Origin: Anisodus tanguticus
Taxonomy: Eukaryota; Streptophyta; Magnoliopsida; Solanales; Solanaceae
Direction: 5' to 3'
Length of the DNA stretch: 64,000 nucleotides
Assembly (NCBI GenBank): GCA_034509755.1
Contig: CM067546.1
Location: 11,496,970 to 11,560,969 of the forward strand
A model generated the notes under the pieces. The model saw nothing but the letters and a program-made list of their open reading frames with translations. It was not told the origin of the DNA and searched no databases. Below, one piece after another: positions 12,711 to 24,868 of the stretch. Position numbers and translations under genes: made by a program. Positions within the stretch are counted from its first letter, which is position 1; each line of letters starts with the position of its first letter.

Positions 12711-12964
12711 GTCAATAGGTACTCGAACACTCAATTTTACATGTAGGTCCACCTCTGCTGAAATTGATTTTATAAATAAACAGTTATGTGTTACCAAAGA
12801 GGTGTTGAAACGGATAGCCAACGGCTAGTTTATTTGGTAAATCATAGTTAGATTCGGAACATCCCAAACTTAATTTCATTAATTTCATTTTTATTTCTAT
12901 TCATTAATATGGTAAAATCTAAACCAATATCTACAAGCATAATAGAAATTAATTATGCTTACAT

Positions 12965-12972
12965 TATAAATA
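12965..12972 (+). promoter_or_regulatory. Candidate TATA box of the 13-17.7 kb gene
   Basis: TATAAATA lies about 107 bases upstream of the candidate split start codon at 13072. Transcription would begin near 13000, giving a leader of roughly 75 bases. This is a sequence match only. Confidence 0.45.
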
Positions 12973-13071
12973 AGATGCATGTCTAGCTCTTAATGTTGTA
13001 CTCAGTTGTAAAATTTTGAAGAAACTTACATATTCTTGAAGCTATTATCCTTGGATTTCTCTTGTTTCAAC

Positions 13072-16000
13072 ATGTAAAAAACATTCTCTTTCTCTTTTCT
13101 AATGTATGACTCTATTTTCTTTTTCCATCTAATCACTTTGTTGTATGTATGAATTTAGGTCCCAAAATAGAGATATTTCAGAAAATCAGAATGAGGAGGT
13201 TCCACAAACTCCTGTTTACCATGACTTCGTGGAACTCAGGTACTTCTAGCGTTAATGAATACATTACTGTTGTAAACTCTTATTAGTCTTAGATTTTTTA
13301 AAGAAATTGGGGAGAAGAGTCTTGCGGAAGGGCATCTTTATGGTTTTGATATTTTATTTTGGAATTAGTAATCGTTAGATTGTTATACCGCATTGAAAAT
13401 AGTATAAATATTATACAATAAATGTGGAATGATTAATAATCTCAGGAATGCTTATCTCGAAATAAAAAATTCAACCAAACAAAAATAAATTTATCTCACC
13501 TTTTATTCCAAAATTATTATATCTTATCCTGCAAATCAAACGATGATATATTCAATAGGACCTATGTCTTGTAATGTTACCCTTAACAAAGGTTTAATCC
13601 TGAAATTAAAAGAGAAAAGCTTGTGAATCATCAATGAAATATTTGATTTACACGATTCACATTTTTGTATGATGTGCCATACGTTCTTGTATTTTGTAAT
13701 AACTTGTATTGAATTCAATTTAATGTTGATGAAAAGAACATAGAGTGAATCAATCCCAAAAAGGATGTCGTCCGAATAAAATCAATATTAATTTGTATCA
13801 TTTTTTATTGGGTTTGAGAAAATTTAATGTCCAAATAAAATCAGTATTAAGTTATACAATATTTGGTTGTTAGTTTCTATTTTCCTCATAAATAATATCT
13901 TCATAAGTTATGCTGAAATCAATGAATTATTTTATATGAAGGAAAAATTAATCAAAATATCGATATAAGCAATACATGAATTTAAATTCTAAAATGACAG
14001 AATTAGCCCTCATAATAGTAAGAAAGTTTTTACACTTTATTTAAGAAACAAACTTTAAAATTTATACATTATATATATATTATATATTTCAATTTATAAT
14101 ACATCAATCATTCAACAAGAAAAAATGTATTATTAATACCTATATATTACAATTCTCATATTATTAATCTCTACATAACTTGTTTTTGACTTGAACAACA
14201 CCTAATCTAAATATTGTTATGAAATAAAAACAAATCGACCTATATTGTACGTCATTGTTCATTAACACATGTCTTCTTTTTTTGTAGAAACCAACAGCCA
14301 TATGAGAATCATCAGATTCAATACCCGTGTGTTCAAGCTCCATCAGATTCATTTGTGTTGAATCAACGTGACATGTATTGTTCCCCAATGTACTAAATAC
14401 TCTCTCTGTCTCTCATCACATACACACATACATGATATTCTATAAAAAACTAAGGGGATAGTTATATTTTTGGACCTCTCTAAAATATAATAATCGGTAT
14501 ATATTTTATATTGAAGATATATATAATATACATAACTAGTGTATAAGTTTTATACATTTGGCTAGCGCCTGTATTAATTTTGACTGACGGGTCGAAAATG
14601 AAATAAAATTCATAACTAAATGAATTTATTTTCTTGGCAGGCCTATGTTTAATCCCGCTCCTGAACTCTCATTTGGTGTCGGCCAGAGTTTACCTCCACA
14701 GGTATCTTATTTAAAATCATCATTCTTCTATCTTGAATCTTATTTTAGTTAATTAACTTATTGCCTTTTAATTAGTAATGCTAATAATTCAAATTGATAT
14801 GTGTGTATGTTTCTTTAATTTTATTATTCCTATATATGCAGGGACACAATGTACATAAATTGGGCGTACGACTTTGCGCTTGGCTAACACCATTGGACTA
14901 AGGTGAGAAATGAACAGTCGTTTAATGAACGATGCTTCACTTTCTCCCCTCTATCACTACGAATTACTCATTCCGTAGGCTTAGTTGATTTTCAACTTAT
15001 GCTTTGTAGCGCTTATCCGCTTCAACAACTTCATCTTTGCTTTTTAACAAACAAAGGATTCCATACGTTGTACCATCATCAATAGAAGATCACAACGTAC
15101 TTGTCTCCCCCTCATTTTGTATAAACTTCAAATCACCCAAGTAGGTGTGACTAAGTTCTAGAGAAAGCGATGCTTCTTTCGCTATTCCCTTGACGGAATT
15201 TGGAAAGGTGATTTTGCCTCTTCATCTACCTCACATTTATTTTGAGGGTTTATGTCGAAGAAGGCAACAATCTCAACATCGTTAGCTTTTGAATGACTTG
15301 CTATTTAACGTGTCTTAATCTATGATGGCATAGACGCACGGATTACAAATATATCATTCTTTGGCTACGGACGTTATGTACCATTCTTAGTTATTACGGA
15401 CACTGTTGGACTGATACCGAACGACTTGACCTTGACATCCGTAAACCAAGTTAGGAACATGTAACACCTATTTTAAGTGATGTGACCTTCGAAGTCCTAA
15501 TGAGTTATTACTCTCGTGCTTTGATTTTAGAGGTGGCGTTGCTTCACATGAACAACCTCTTGCCGTGGTTAGGGCGTAGCGGATGCGTATGAGATACGAG
15601 ATCTGCAGCCCCGCTCCGGTTGCTTTTGGCGGGCGGAGTGTCGATTTCTTTTCTGCGTTTCTTTGAGCCTTCCAGATCATTTAAGACACGGAAACTACGG
15701 CCTTGCTTTTAAAATTGTCCTTTACTTTTCTATGAAATGAAGATTAGCTGTTAAAATCCAATGCCGCCCGAGGCTTTATAAGGACTTTAGTGTCCAATAT
15801 AAATCATATCAAAAAGAAATTTTAAGCCCAGCTCGGCCGTCTGAGCGCTTTGTGGGCTAGGACCGTAGTGTCGATATGTCATCCTATGAAGGATCTTCTC
15901 GCGAGAATAGTAGGACACAGCTCAACGTCTTTAAGCTTTGAGACTCCTTCCGTTCAGACTGGTGCCCAGAGATAATTCTTAGCGCTTACTTAAGAATGGT

Positions 16001-17570
16001 AGCGATTTCGGTCACGCTTAGTGGATCTTACTCCCTACGTATGTATGAACATGCTTTACACACTTTAGTAATCGCTGCAGCTTAAAAGAACGGATCTTCT
16101 TAAGTCGCTTACAAAATCAAATCTTTAAACGGAAAGAAGATGCAGATTAAACTTCTAATTTGTTAAAGCATAAGGAACATAAATTATTTTCATATTCCTC
16201 CTTACTTTAATCCATTTTTAATCGTATATAATCGTTAATCTTTATTATGTGACAAGTAAGAAAAACTACTTTATCCCGATTTCGAATTCTTGCTCACTTC
16301 AAATCCTTCATCCCAGTGACCGAGTGTCCATTTCCTTCTCACTATTATTCGGATCTTTTGTCCGGGAATTTAGATACGGGTTAACTTATTGCCTTTTAAT
16401 TAGTAATGCTAATAATTCACTAATAGGATTGTCATTCCTTCAACAGGATATCTGAGAACTCGTAGAACGAGTGTACGGTGGTCAAATGTTCCTTCATTCT
16501 CATTTATTTGATACTATTTTCTTATTAGTTTATTTGAAAAAGAATATTACATTTTTATATCTGAAAACAACTAACTTTTTATTTTTATTTAATGAGAAGC
16601 TTCTATAGCCGCACAAATATTATTACATGCTTAAGACTGTAAGTTTCAAACGTATTATAGTCATACAAATTGTGTGATGACATATTTAAATAAATAAATT
16701 TTAAGAAATTATCATTTATTTTCTTAAACATAGTAAGAGATGATAAAATGTGTATTAGCATTATTAGGCAACTTAGCTTTTTTATTTTATACAAGTGCAG
16801 GCTAGATACAGGAGAGGCAGAATGCCTAGACTGTATCGTGGATCCTCTTCGCGTTCAGGGGTTTGTCTAATCCCTAATTTATATTTGATGGTTTATGATT
16901 AATTTATGCAAGTAGTTCCTCTTTCAAAATATAGTCATCTTTGGAAATGTTTAGTTTGTAATGGTTCAAAAACACGTACAGTTAACATATTTCTATTGTT
17001 TTCTATTATTTTATGAAATGAATGCAGAGAGAGGACAATGAAAGACAATATGAGATAAATGGTCAACATCAAAATGCTCCACCGAATAGCTACCCGGCAA
17101 GGGATCCACGGAGAACGTAATTATATACTTTTTCTGTTCCACTTCACATATTTTTTAATTAGTCTGCCTAAAAAAAAACGTATTTTTATATTTGAAAATA
17201 ATATAATATTAAAACTCTCATCTTACGTTATCATTAATAAACATGCTTTTGTGACTCATGGCGGTTTGAAATTATATATTTCAGAATTTTATTCTCTTTC
17301 TTAAATTACATATGCACATAGTATTATTACTATGCAACATAAATTGAAATGGATAGTGCTTAGATTATGTTTTATTTTTAATGAATTAATTAAAATAAAG
17401 AAAGAAAAGTGAAATCAATACTTATTATGGACTTGCAAAATTATTGTGCAGACCAATTCATAATAGTCTATATGATCCAAGCTATGCTGAGAATGGTCAA
17501 CCGGTGGATCCTTTCTTACGTTCTATGCAGTTGAACCCGAACTTCGGTGAGCAATTTTTATTCATATTTC

Positions 17571-17608
<38 letters not shown>

Positions 17609-17691
17609 TATAGACACATTTGTTGTTGTTGTTTTCTTCTGATGGATTCTTTTTCGTTTAAATTTCAGGCAATAGTAGTGGTAACAACTGA
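13072..17691 (+). CDS. Unrecognised intron-rich gene, small Q/N/P-rich protein
   Basis: Inferred from splice signals and reading frame. Exons: leader ending AT at 13073; 13159-13239; 14288-14389 (or to 14374); 14641-14701; a start of exon 4 at 14842; 16801-16860; 17028-17116; 17452-17546; 17669-17691 with stop TGA. Every donor is GT, every acceptor is AG, and phases match at each junction outside exon 4, where only the flanking phases (0/0) can be checked. All listed exons are open. The protein is about 170 residues, hydrophilic, with no signal peptide or membrane segment. Pieces visible: NQNEEVPQTPVYHDFVEL; PMFNPAPELSFGVGQSLPPQ; basic ARYRRGRMPRLYRGSSSRSG; NSLYDPSYAENGQPVDPFLR; C-terminus NPNFGNSSGNN. 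I do not recognise the family. The start may be an ATG split by the first intron or the ATG at 13145. Around exon 4 the gene is broken by inserted DNA (14851-16419), so it may be a recent pseudogene or may skip or use a 9-base exon. Confidence 0.6.
13074..13158 (+). other. Candidate 85-bp intron splitting the start codon
   Basis: GTAAAA donor after CAACAT, T-rich body containing CTAAT-like branch text, and acceptor GAATTTAG. Removal joins AT to G and gives ATGTCCCAAAAT in the open frame of the next exon. If retained, the in-frame ATG at 13145 gives MYEFRSQNRD instead. Confidence 0.5.
14753..14791 (+). repeat. 39-bp direct repeat, copy 1 (intron 3)
   Basis: Exact 39-base match to 16381-16419, beginning TTAACTTATTGCC and ending AATAATTCA. 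Copy 1 sits in ordinary AT-rich intron between exon 3 and exon 4. Confidence 0.97.
14851..16380. other. Foreign-looking insertion in the small gene (possible organelle DNA)
   Basis: About 1.5 kb with base composition and texture unlike the surrounding AT-rich introns. It has GC-richer segments such as GCGGGCGGAGTGTCGATTTC near 15632 and CCCAGCTCGGCCGTCTGAGC near 15826, and no T-rich intron character. There are no terminal inverted repeats, LTR termini or protein motifs. The texture resembles plant mitochondrial non-coding DNA, so an old NUMT is my leading guess, unproven. Its right end is marked by the second copy of a 39-bp intron segment. The left breakpoint is approximate: exon 4 begins GGACACAAT at 14842 and then loses coding character (the frame stops at a TAA near 14899). 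Confidence 0.5.
16381..16419 (+). repeat. 39-bp direct repeat, copy 2
   Basis: Perfect copy of 14753-14791, 1628 bases downstream, at the right edge of the foreign-looking segment. Flanking bases on both sides differ from copy 1. This fits templated filler DNA made during break repair, or a local duplication. Confidence 0.97.
17573..17605. repeat. (TA)n microsatellite in intron
   Basis: About 16 TA units shortly after the exon donor at 17547, inside the last intron of the small gene. Confidence 0.95.
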
Positions 17692-17743
17692 GGAACAGGC
17701 TGAGCTGGCTACAGATTTGAAGATTACTTTTGAAAAAATGCAG

Positions 17744-17749
17744 AATAAA
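17744..17749 (+). terminator. Candidate polyadenylation signal AATAAA
   Basis: AATAAA lies 53 bases after the TGA stop of the small gene and is followed by a T-rich stretch, the usual arrangement at plant 3' ends. Confidence 0.45.
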
Positions 17750-18238
17750 TGCCGGCTCAAGATGAAACTTTATTTTTTTGTTTTGTTAACTCTTTTAATT
17801 TCATTGGGGGGTGTGAGGAGGTTTGGTAGGCCAGATTTTTCTGATTGTCCTTTTTTAAAATAATTGTTTAGTAAATGGTCATCTTTTATTTCTCTAGCAA
17901 TTTATGGATCTCTTAAACTATAGTCTAAATATTTATTTTGAGAAAGTAATTTTTTTATGAGAAAAAACTAAAAAAAATTTACCAAGTAATATTCAGTTCT
18001 CTCACTATGAATTGTTATATCTTTCTCTCCTCTTTTTTCATTTTTCTTTTCCTCATGTCTTTTTTGTTTTGTTTTGTGGTGTATTTTCCAACTTTTTTAT
18101 GTTAGCACCATAATTAATTTTTTCTTCCTGCAAGTTTCAAGCTCTATGAATATTTATCTTGTTCAATCACAAAAGGTAATCCATAATCATAATTTAGTTT
18201 TTTGCTACGGTATTTGGCATAACAAAATTAATATATAA
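17750..18238. other. 3' flank of small gene, no feature seen
   Basis: T-rich, low-complexity sequence without reading frames or repeat motifs that I recognise. Confidence 0.5.
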
Positions 18239-18600
18239 CTGTCACGAACCGATTCGCGGTTATGATGACACCTACACTAAACCCATCGATAGGCAAACCA
18301 TCCACCATTTTCAAAAACAAAATTTAAAAGGAAGGGGAAATAATAATTAGTATTTTATCTTAAGTCTCAAAATCCGATCATAACTACTAGCAAGTCATCC
18401 AAAACATATCTCAAAATCCGATCTGAATTCGATTATCAAGACATGAATATGAATCAACCCAATAATAATTATACTCTATATGCGTGCCTCCAATCAGAGT
18501 TTAAAAAGATAAACTATAACCTTATCTATTTGGAGACTGAGTCATACATGCAAAGTAGATATCTTCATCTTTTGACAGTTCATGTACTTTCTTTTCCTTC
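18239..18600 (-). mobile_element. LTR terminal fragment, minus strand
   Basis: Starts TGTCACGAACCGATTCGCGG with nearby ATGATGACACC. It is the same terminal layout as the minus-strand LTR ends at 35379 and 53710 (TGTCACGACC, then GGGTCATGATGGCAC). Only about 360 bases remain before the sequence changes to the tail of a plus-strand element. Confidence 0.6.
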
Positions 18601-18624
18601 ACATTCGAGGACACTGGTGGATGA
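18601..18624 (+). other. Polypurine-like tract before LTR
   Basis: GGACACTGGTGGATGA directly precedes TGTAACGACCC. The element at 45.8-56.4 kb has the matching AAGTGGTGGATGA before its TGTAACGACC on the minus strand. Confidence 0.6.
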
Positions 18625-20480
18625 TGTAACGACCCGATAGATCATTTTGAATTCAAGGTCCCGTTTTACCTAAATTACCCTTTTTGTAGCTTTAAAATAA
18701 TGTTTTTGACAGCAAAATTTAGAAATCCTTAAGAAATGAAAATGGTTGACCAAAGTCAACACCAATGGTTAATGAGGTCAATTGAGAATTTTGTCGATTC
18801 CATGAGGTTAGGAATGCGATTTCTGACTTAGGAGAGCTATTGGATCGAGTCCAGAGGGTCTCAAATGCCTTTTGGGTTATTGGTTGAGAAACTAGTTAAA
18901 GAAGGAATTAGAATTGACCACGGTCAACATCGGATCAAGAGGACGTATGTTGGATATTTCGAGTGTTTGAGCAAGTCTGGAATGTGTTTTATGACTGAAA
19001 TTCATATTTCATTTGTGTCCAGGGGGTCTCGAATGAGTTTCGGCTATTGATTTAAATTTTAGACACTAGAAAAATATGGTGTCCAATTCTGGTTTCATTT
19101 AATTGCGACCGCGATGCCACATGTTGTGATAATAATGAGTGGCGTGGCCAAGTCCCGCGATCGCGATGGGCTGGGCCGCAATTGTGGTGAGTCCTTTGTG
19201 GGGTCGGGTCGGTTTCATTCCACGCGATCGCGATGAGGGGTTGTTGCGATCGCAATGAATAGTTTCAGCAGGGACCCTCGATCGCATGGGAGGGCCCGCA
19301 ATCACGAATAAGGGGTCACCTAGGCAGAATATAATTTTCCAATTACAGGATTTGACATTTTATTTCATATTTTGAGGGCAAGACCTCAGATTTAGGAGAT
19401 ATTTGAAGGGGTGTTTAAGGTTCATTGTGGGGGTAATATTCTAACCTTCATTTGACCATTCTATCTTAGATTCTTGCGGGATTTCATCATTAAAAACATG
19501 ATTTGGGTGGTAGAGTTGGGATTAAAAAGCCCTAGGTTGAAATATGATTTTCTTTTAATTAGAAGTCAAATTAATGTCGGATTTCATTCATTTTTGTACT
19601 GTAGACTCTATAGGCTATGGGTAAACCAATTTTATGCTGAATTTACAATTTTGCTCTTGGGGTTCGGGATTGCATTTTTGGAACCGGAGCATTAGTATAG
19701 CAATATGGGTGTCTATGGACTCAAATTTTCGCGTAGGTGTCGTATTTGAATAGATTGAGATCGTTTGGCGACTCTACAAAATGGCAAGGCATTGTTGAGA
19801 GTGTCAGACTCCAAATCAGGCAAGCTGAGATCTTACTTGACTCTATTTAAGCAAGTGGTTGGTCTAAATTAACTAATGAAGAGAGAGTAATGGGAAATTA
19901 ATTAGGGTCCCATACTTGTGAAGTAACGAGCACTCGTATTGGGTACTGGTGGCACGCTTTGGGAATGTGTATCATATTCGAGTTATTATGAATAGGGTCT
20001 AAATACCATGCTTTTGGCATTAACGGATAACATAGTTTGATTATGTGAATTATGATAGGGGTACGCAGCCTCTTATTTAATGCTTCCGTGTTATATGCCT
20101 TTCTAAATTGTGATTATGTGTTCTCATCACTCTATAATACTCGTCTAAAGGAGGAAAAGATGTTAAATATTGAATTTTTTTACTTTATAGCCTTGTTGCT
20201 TCTATTGTGTATGCCATATTCATGATTTCATATGGTATTTCTTGCATATAACACTTGAGGATACATATGTGATGTCCGATGGGAAATGATTTTGGATGGA
20301 GTGATACAAATAGTAAGGAGCCGAACCGGCCAAAGATAGGTAATATGAGGTTAATTGCCTACGTACATGTAATGTGAGCCTAAGTAGCTAATAACCCAAT
20401 CGAAAATGATTTCGGGTGGTGTATGGACCTTGCGAATCCCTCATGAGTCACATAATCTATATTACATAGTGTTTGTAAAC
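18625..20480 (+). mobile_element. 3' LTR of a gypsy-like element, plus strand
   Basis: Starts TGTAACGACCCGATAGATC after a polypurine-like tract. It carries a GCGATCGC-rich block (19105-19315) and the motif ATATGGGTGTCTATGGACTC shared with 12385-12410. The end is not sharply visible. I place it near 20480, where the text changes. The interior of its parent element is absent on the left, apart from a few bases. Confidence 0.65.
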
Positions 20481-23314
20481 AGGTGATGGAAATTCCTTGC
20501 ACTAAATTGCATTGCATTTTCATATCATATCCCGATTCAAACTCCTGTGGACTGTGAATTGAAATGTTGTCCTTGCACGAACAAAAATGTGATGCGACGT
20601 CTTTGCCGTCGATTTGTCATGTTGTCGTAGGTTTGTCGTGTTTGTTGTGATAGATGGTTCCATATCGGTTTGTTGTGTTGAAGTTCCCTGTGATTCAAAA
20701 TTATATCCTTGTGCAGATATAATGGTTGGAGCTCTGAAGGTCAAGATGATGTCTTTGTATAGATGCAAAATAGAAACGTGATCCTTGTGGTGAGCCGTGA
20801 TGCGGAAATTCTTTGTGGACTTGATCATAAGTGATGCGGCTTCCATGCTTCTTTCAACCTGGATAACATGCACTCAAAGAAATTTTATGAGTTTGGGGAA
20901 GGGGCGGTTGATTCGCGTTGACTTTGTAGCTTTGGCTCTTGATACTTGCATGTCCTGCTGATTTGGACTTGTAGCCCCGTTTGGTTCCCAGTCTTGGCTA
21001 GCCGTTAATGAAAACATTTGTTGAAAATAATTTGTTTATAAGAAATTATGCATATCAATAAAAAAAATCTGTCGATCTTTAATGAAAATATTTGTTGAAA
21101 ATAATTTGCTTATAAGAAAGTATGCATATATGTTGTCTGTCGAGCAATGACATGCGGTGAAACAAAACAAACGTCTTATCCAAAATCCTACTTCTGGTTA
21201 AAGACTTAGTTGACCGACACTTTGCCATGTCTATCGGCGTCTTCTTGCACTGAACCCTTAAAATTTTGCCCCACTTTCCGATATGTGAGGATGATGAACT
21301 TTCGAATGGATAACCGAGTCTTGTATGGGTTGTTTGCTTGACCTATCGAGGCGATCAGATGAGTGTAGTGCTATATGCAGAATAAGGGAGAAAAAATTTA
21401 AACGGTACGACCGAGGCCGATATAGGCCGCCTACGTATCCTGTCAAGGGAATCAGGTCATAATGTAGTTCATGGAGCGAAAGTGAGATTTTGGGGAAATT
21501 TCTGTCTTAAAGAGATGAAACCCTATGTGGGTTCTATGTGTATCCCCCCGAGGGAGCGCAATTTTTACAATATAGAAAAGGTATTACATAGAGAATAACA
21601 ATTCCTAAATATAGTATCTCTTCACTGCATCTGCATTGATAGCTTTTGGCTATACACCAACTGCCTCGGTTTGAAAATCCCAGGCTTTATTTTCTTGTTG
21701 AAAGTCCTGGCCATTCTGTTCGGGTAAAGTTGCCCCGGACAAACTGCGTTCATTTGCTTTTCATCAATCAGTCTCTTCGTACATGATTATGTATCCACTT
21801 GGCTTCGAAAGATATAGTGTTTCTCCAATAGAAGTCCGGATTGCAGTGCGATAGCCCAAAAGTGCAAAGGGCAAATGCTCATGCCAATGCTTGTAATCAT
21901 CAACCATCTTGATGTTTCATCCAAATCTGGCTTTGGCTTATTTTAAAACATACCCCAATTCTTCCGATTGTGAGTCTTCCTCATATTCTCCGAAGTCTTG
22001 TTCGTTGTTTAGGACTTTGTTTATTTGTTTCATTATATGTCACACATTATTGACAAATTTATTAGCTTGCATAATGAAAGAGAAAAGAAAATTATTAAAC
22101 AAAACGGATTTTAAAATAGCAAAAGCAATGCGGATTTGTCATTTTGAGCTTTGAAAATGTGGAGGCAAAACACATTAAATGTATAGATGTGATTTAGGCC
22201 TCAATCTGAATCGCATTGTTTCATTAAGTACTAATGAAATTAACTAGTTTCTGGGAGAAACAAGGTCGGGGCACAGGTCCAATTTTCCAAAACATCTCCC
22301 TACTATGCATCCCAAATGATTGGGTCTCCGAGCCAAAATGAGTTGTGAAGGATACTGGATCATTTTGTACTGAATCAGTCATTTTTCTGGATGATCATGC
22401 CTTTGATATTGCGAAGTAGGGGTGTCCCGCCAGTTTTAGTAAACGCAAATCAACCTTTGGGAAAAATATTTAGGCAAAATAAACCTTCTGAAAAAAAAAT
22501 GAAGAAAACCAAATTAGTATAAGGCGGGTAATTATTGCTTCAAATAATATGCACAGAGTGGAAAGCAGCAGAAAATAGCAAGCAGATTGTATGGAAATTA
22601 AATGCGCGTCCTAATATACATGGGCCTCTCTTATGCCAGAGGTAGGCCTAAACGCCAAATATGCGAGATTGCGATAGATTGATCTAAGTTGTTAAACTGT
22701 AATGCTTTTGTTGGAAATGAAGACAAAACGAATGTGCATTTTCCAATTTCGGCATGTCATGATTAGGCTTGGATTCGTCTATCATTATCACGCTACACAT
22801 AATATGTTGATTGGTCGTTGGGTCGTGAGACCCGTCAATAATTTGGTGGATTTCTTAATTGTGGAGTCGATGCCAAGGATCAACCCACCTAAGGTGTATG
22901 CATGCATGACTTAAGATAAAGGGTGGTATAGCTCTATCCAATGTTTTCTAAGAATTGTATGTCTAGACTCAAGGTTTTCGAGCGGACTACTCGAGTGAGA
23001 AGGCTACGCGGCCACCGGATGGTCCAGACACTCCGCGCATATGCCAACTCTCCTAAAATTTGGAAATTTAAAAGAAAGTTCACAGGTGAGCGAAACACAC
23101 CTGGCGTGTAATGTGTGATAGTGTCAATTTTCCAAATTGGAAGAAATATGAGAGAAATGCCAATTTAAGAAAAGCAGTAAAGAAAGTAACAATTTAAAGC
23201 AGTTAAACATACATAGTTTCAAAAAGGAAACAATTTAAAGTAGTAGATCAAATAAGGAGCAAAATAAAGCGCAATAATAATTAACCTGGATTTGCTATGG
23301 TTAAGAACCTAAAA
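20481..23314 (-). mobile_element. Interior (5' leader) of Tat/Ogre-like element, minus strand
   Basis: Lies downstream, on the minus strand, of the LTR and primer site at 23315-24949. No Gag or Pol motif could be read, so this is leader or decayed sequence. Common Solanaceae repeat text is visible, such as GGCCGCCTACGTATCCT near 21426. The left limit is uncertain. A near-duplicate pair (AATGAAAACATTTGTTGAAAATAATTTG near 21007, and again with one change near 21080) lies inside. Confidence 0.5.
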
Positions 23315-23336
23315 TTCCCCAGTAGAGTCGCCATGC
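23315..23336 (-). other. Primer binding site of Tat/Ogre-like element
   Basis: On the minus strand it reads TGGCGACTCTACTGGGGA right after the LTR end TTTTGACA. TGGCGACTCYGCTGGGGA is the primer site typical of plant Tat/Ogre retrotransposons. Confidence 0.8.
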
Positions 23337-24000
23337 TGTCAAAATAAATTAAGCATTGCAAGAGCAATTAACCAAAGCATAGTTCTTTAAAAGTATATGT
23401 CAATATCACACAGCTAATATTCTACTAAAATTGAACCAGATAACATAAGGGAACCACTAATAGTGTTTAGTTAACTAAACATCCTAAAGAGCAGTATTAT
23501 CCAGCACAGACTAAGCACCTGATCATACATACAAAGCATGTTTAAATACATTAGCTAATCATAACTTATGACACTTACGAAATGTTCCTATATTATCTAA
23601 TCATAATTAAATAGGTTAAAGTATAACAGGCTAATTTATACTAAATCAGCAACACACACACACAAACATGGAAAGTAATAAAAAATGGGAGAAATGCGAT
23701 CTTACTGACCTTCTCCGGGCAGCGAACCGAGGCGTGTTTTGAATTGTCGACCCGCTCAGAGAAGTTTGTTTATGCGACTGAAAAAGAACAAAATGTTTGT
23801 GGCTTTGCCGAGCCGGAACCGAGAGTAAAAAAAAGGAGGACTTTTCAAAATCGAAACATGTTCAAGAAAGGATCTTTGGCTCTAAAAAATCTTTTGTGAA
23901 ATCTCCAGTTAGGTCGATTCTTTGCAAGAGATTTAGAAAAAACACAGAGGGCTTCCTTTTTTTGTCTGAAAATCCCCCCTTTAACAACCCACAAAGGGTT

Positions 24001-24010
24001 CTATTTATAG
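24001..24010 (-). promoter_or_regulatory. LTR TATA box
   Basis: CTATAAATAG on the minus strand, about 940 bases into the LTR, where U3 would meet R. Confidence 0.6.
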
Positions 24011-24827
24011 TCCCAACTTAGACCCTAATGGCTAAAGTTTGAAATTCGAATCCAAACCCAAGATTGAAATGTGACGGTTTTTCATCAAAAATCGAGATGA
24101 TAATGAAGGGGTATGGGTTTGTGTTCTTACCCACCGAATCCTTGAAGGTATTCTAGGGATCGACCGCGGTATGCATGTTTCGCAGGTCGATTTGACTCGG
24201 ACGAGCTATTTCAAGCTCTGAGTTTTGTAGAAAATGGGAAAAGGACTGGGGGTGATTTAAGAGGTCTGAGGTGGAAAGGACGTGGTGGCAGGGACGTCGG
24301 TGGTGGCGAATAACCAGAGGGTAAAGGGAGGTGAAACCGGTGAAGGGCTGCTGGTTTTTATGTCGTTTGGTTTTTAGTTTTGGGGGTGATTGGGTATGTG
24401 GCTGGTTTGAAGGTATTTGGACGATGGGTTAGGGAATAAGGGGTATTGGGCTTGTTTTGACGGTTTTGGGGATTGGGCCATGGTATGGGCAGCCGATTTG
24501 GGCCTGTTTTGGGAAGGAATAAATGGGCTGGTCGTTTTTGGTGAGGGTTAAAATAAAAGGGTTTATTGTTAAAAGGGAATGCATTGAGAAAAATATAGAT
24601 TATTTAGAATGAAATAACGGTGTGATAATATTAAAAACAATATTTGCGAGATGCTTAATGCTTATAAAAATAAAATGTGGTGTCATTTTGCGAAAAATAG
24701 AAATACATAGAATATTACGGTAAAAGTTATGATTAGGATATTAAAAGGCAAATGATAGTAAAAATGCGAATAATAATAATAATAATAAATAAATAATGAT
24801 ATTGAAAATAGACGACGATATTAAAAT

Positions 24828-24830
<3 letters not shown>

Positions 24831-24865
<35 letters not shown>
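24831..24865. repeat. (TA)n microsatellite
   Basis: About 17 TA units inside the Tat-like LTR. Confidence 0.95.

Positions 24866-24868
<3 letters not shown>

Larger units (their letters stand above)
11798..12840 (+). mobile_element. Solanaceae LTR fragment with GCGA-rich block
   Basis: Begins abruptly where element 1 ends. The first 230 bases are rich in GCGA/TCGC words (for example AGCGCGATCGCGAGG near 11992). These are followed by text that also occurs near 19360-19790: ATATGGGTGTCCATGGACTC here versus ATATGGGTGTCTATGGACTC there. This makes it a plus-oriented piece of the same LTR family as 18625-20480. The right boundary is approximate. No coding sequence. Confidence 0.65.

Noticed and set aside
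12492..12821. 109-codon minus-strand frame with poly-Ile
   Set aside because: Produced by the (AAT)n and (CGAGC)n repeats; no coding signal.
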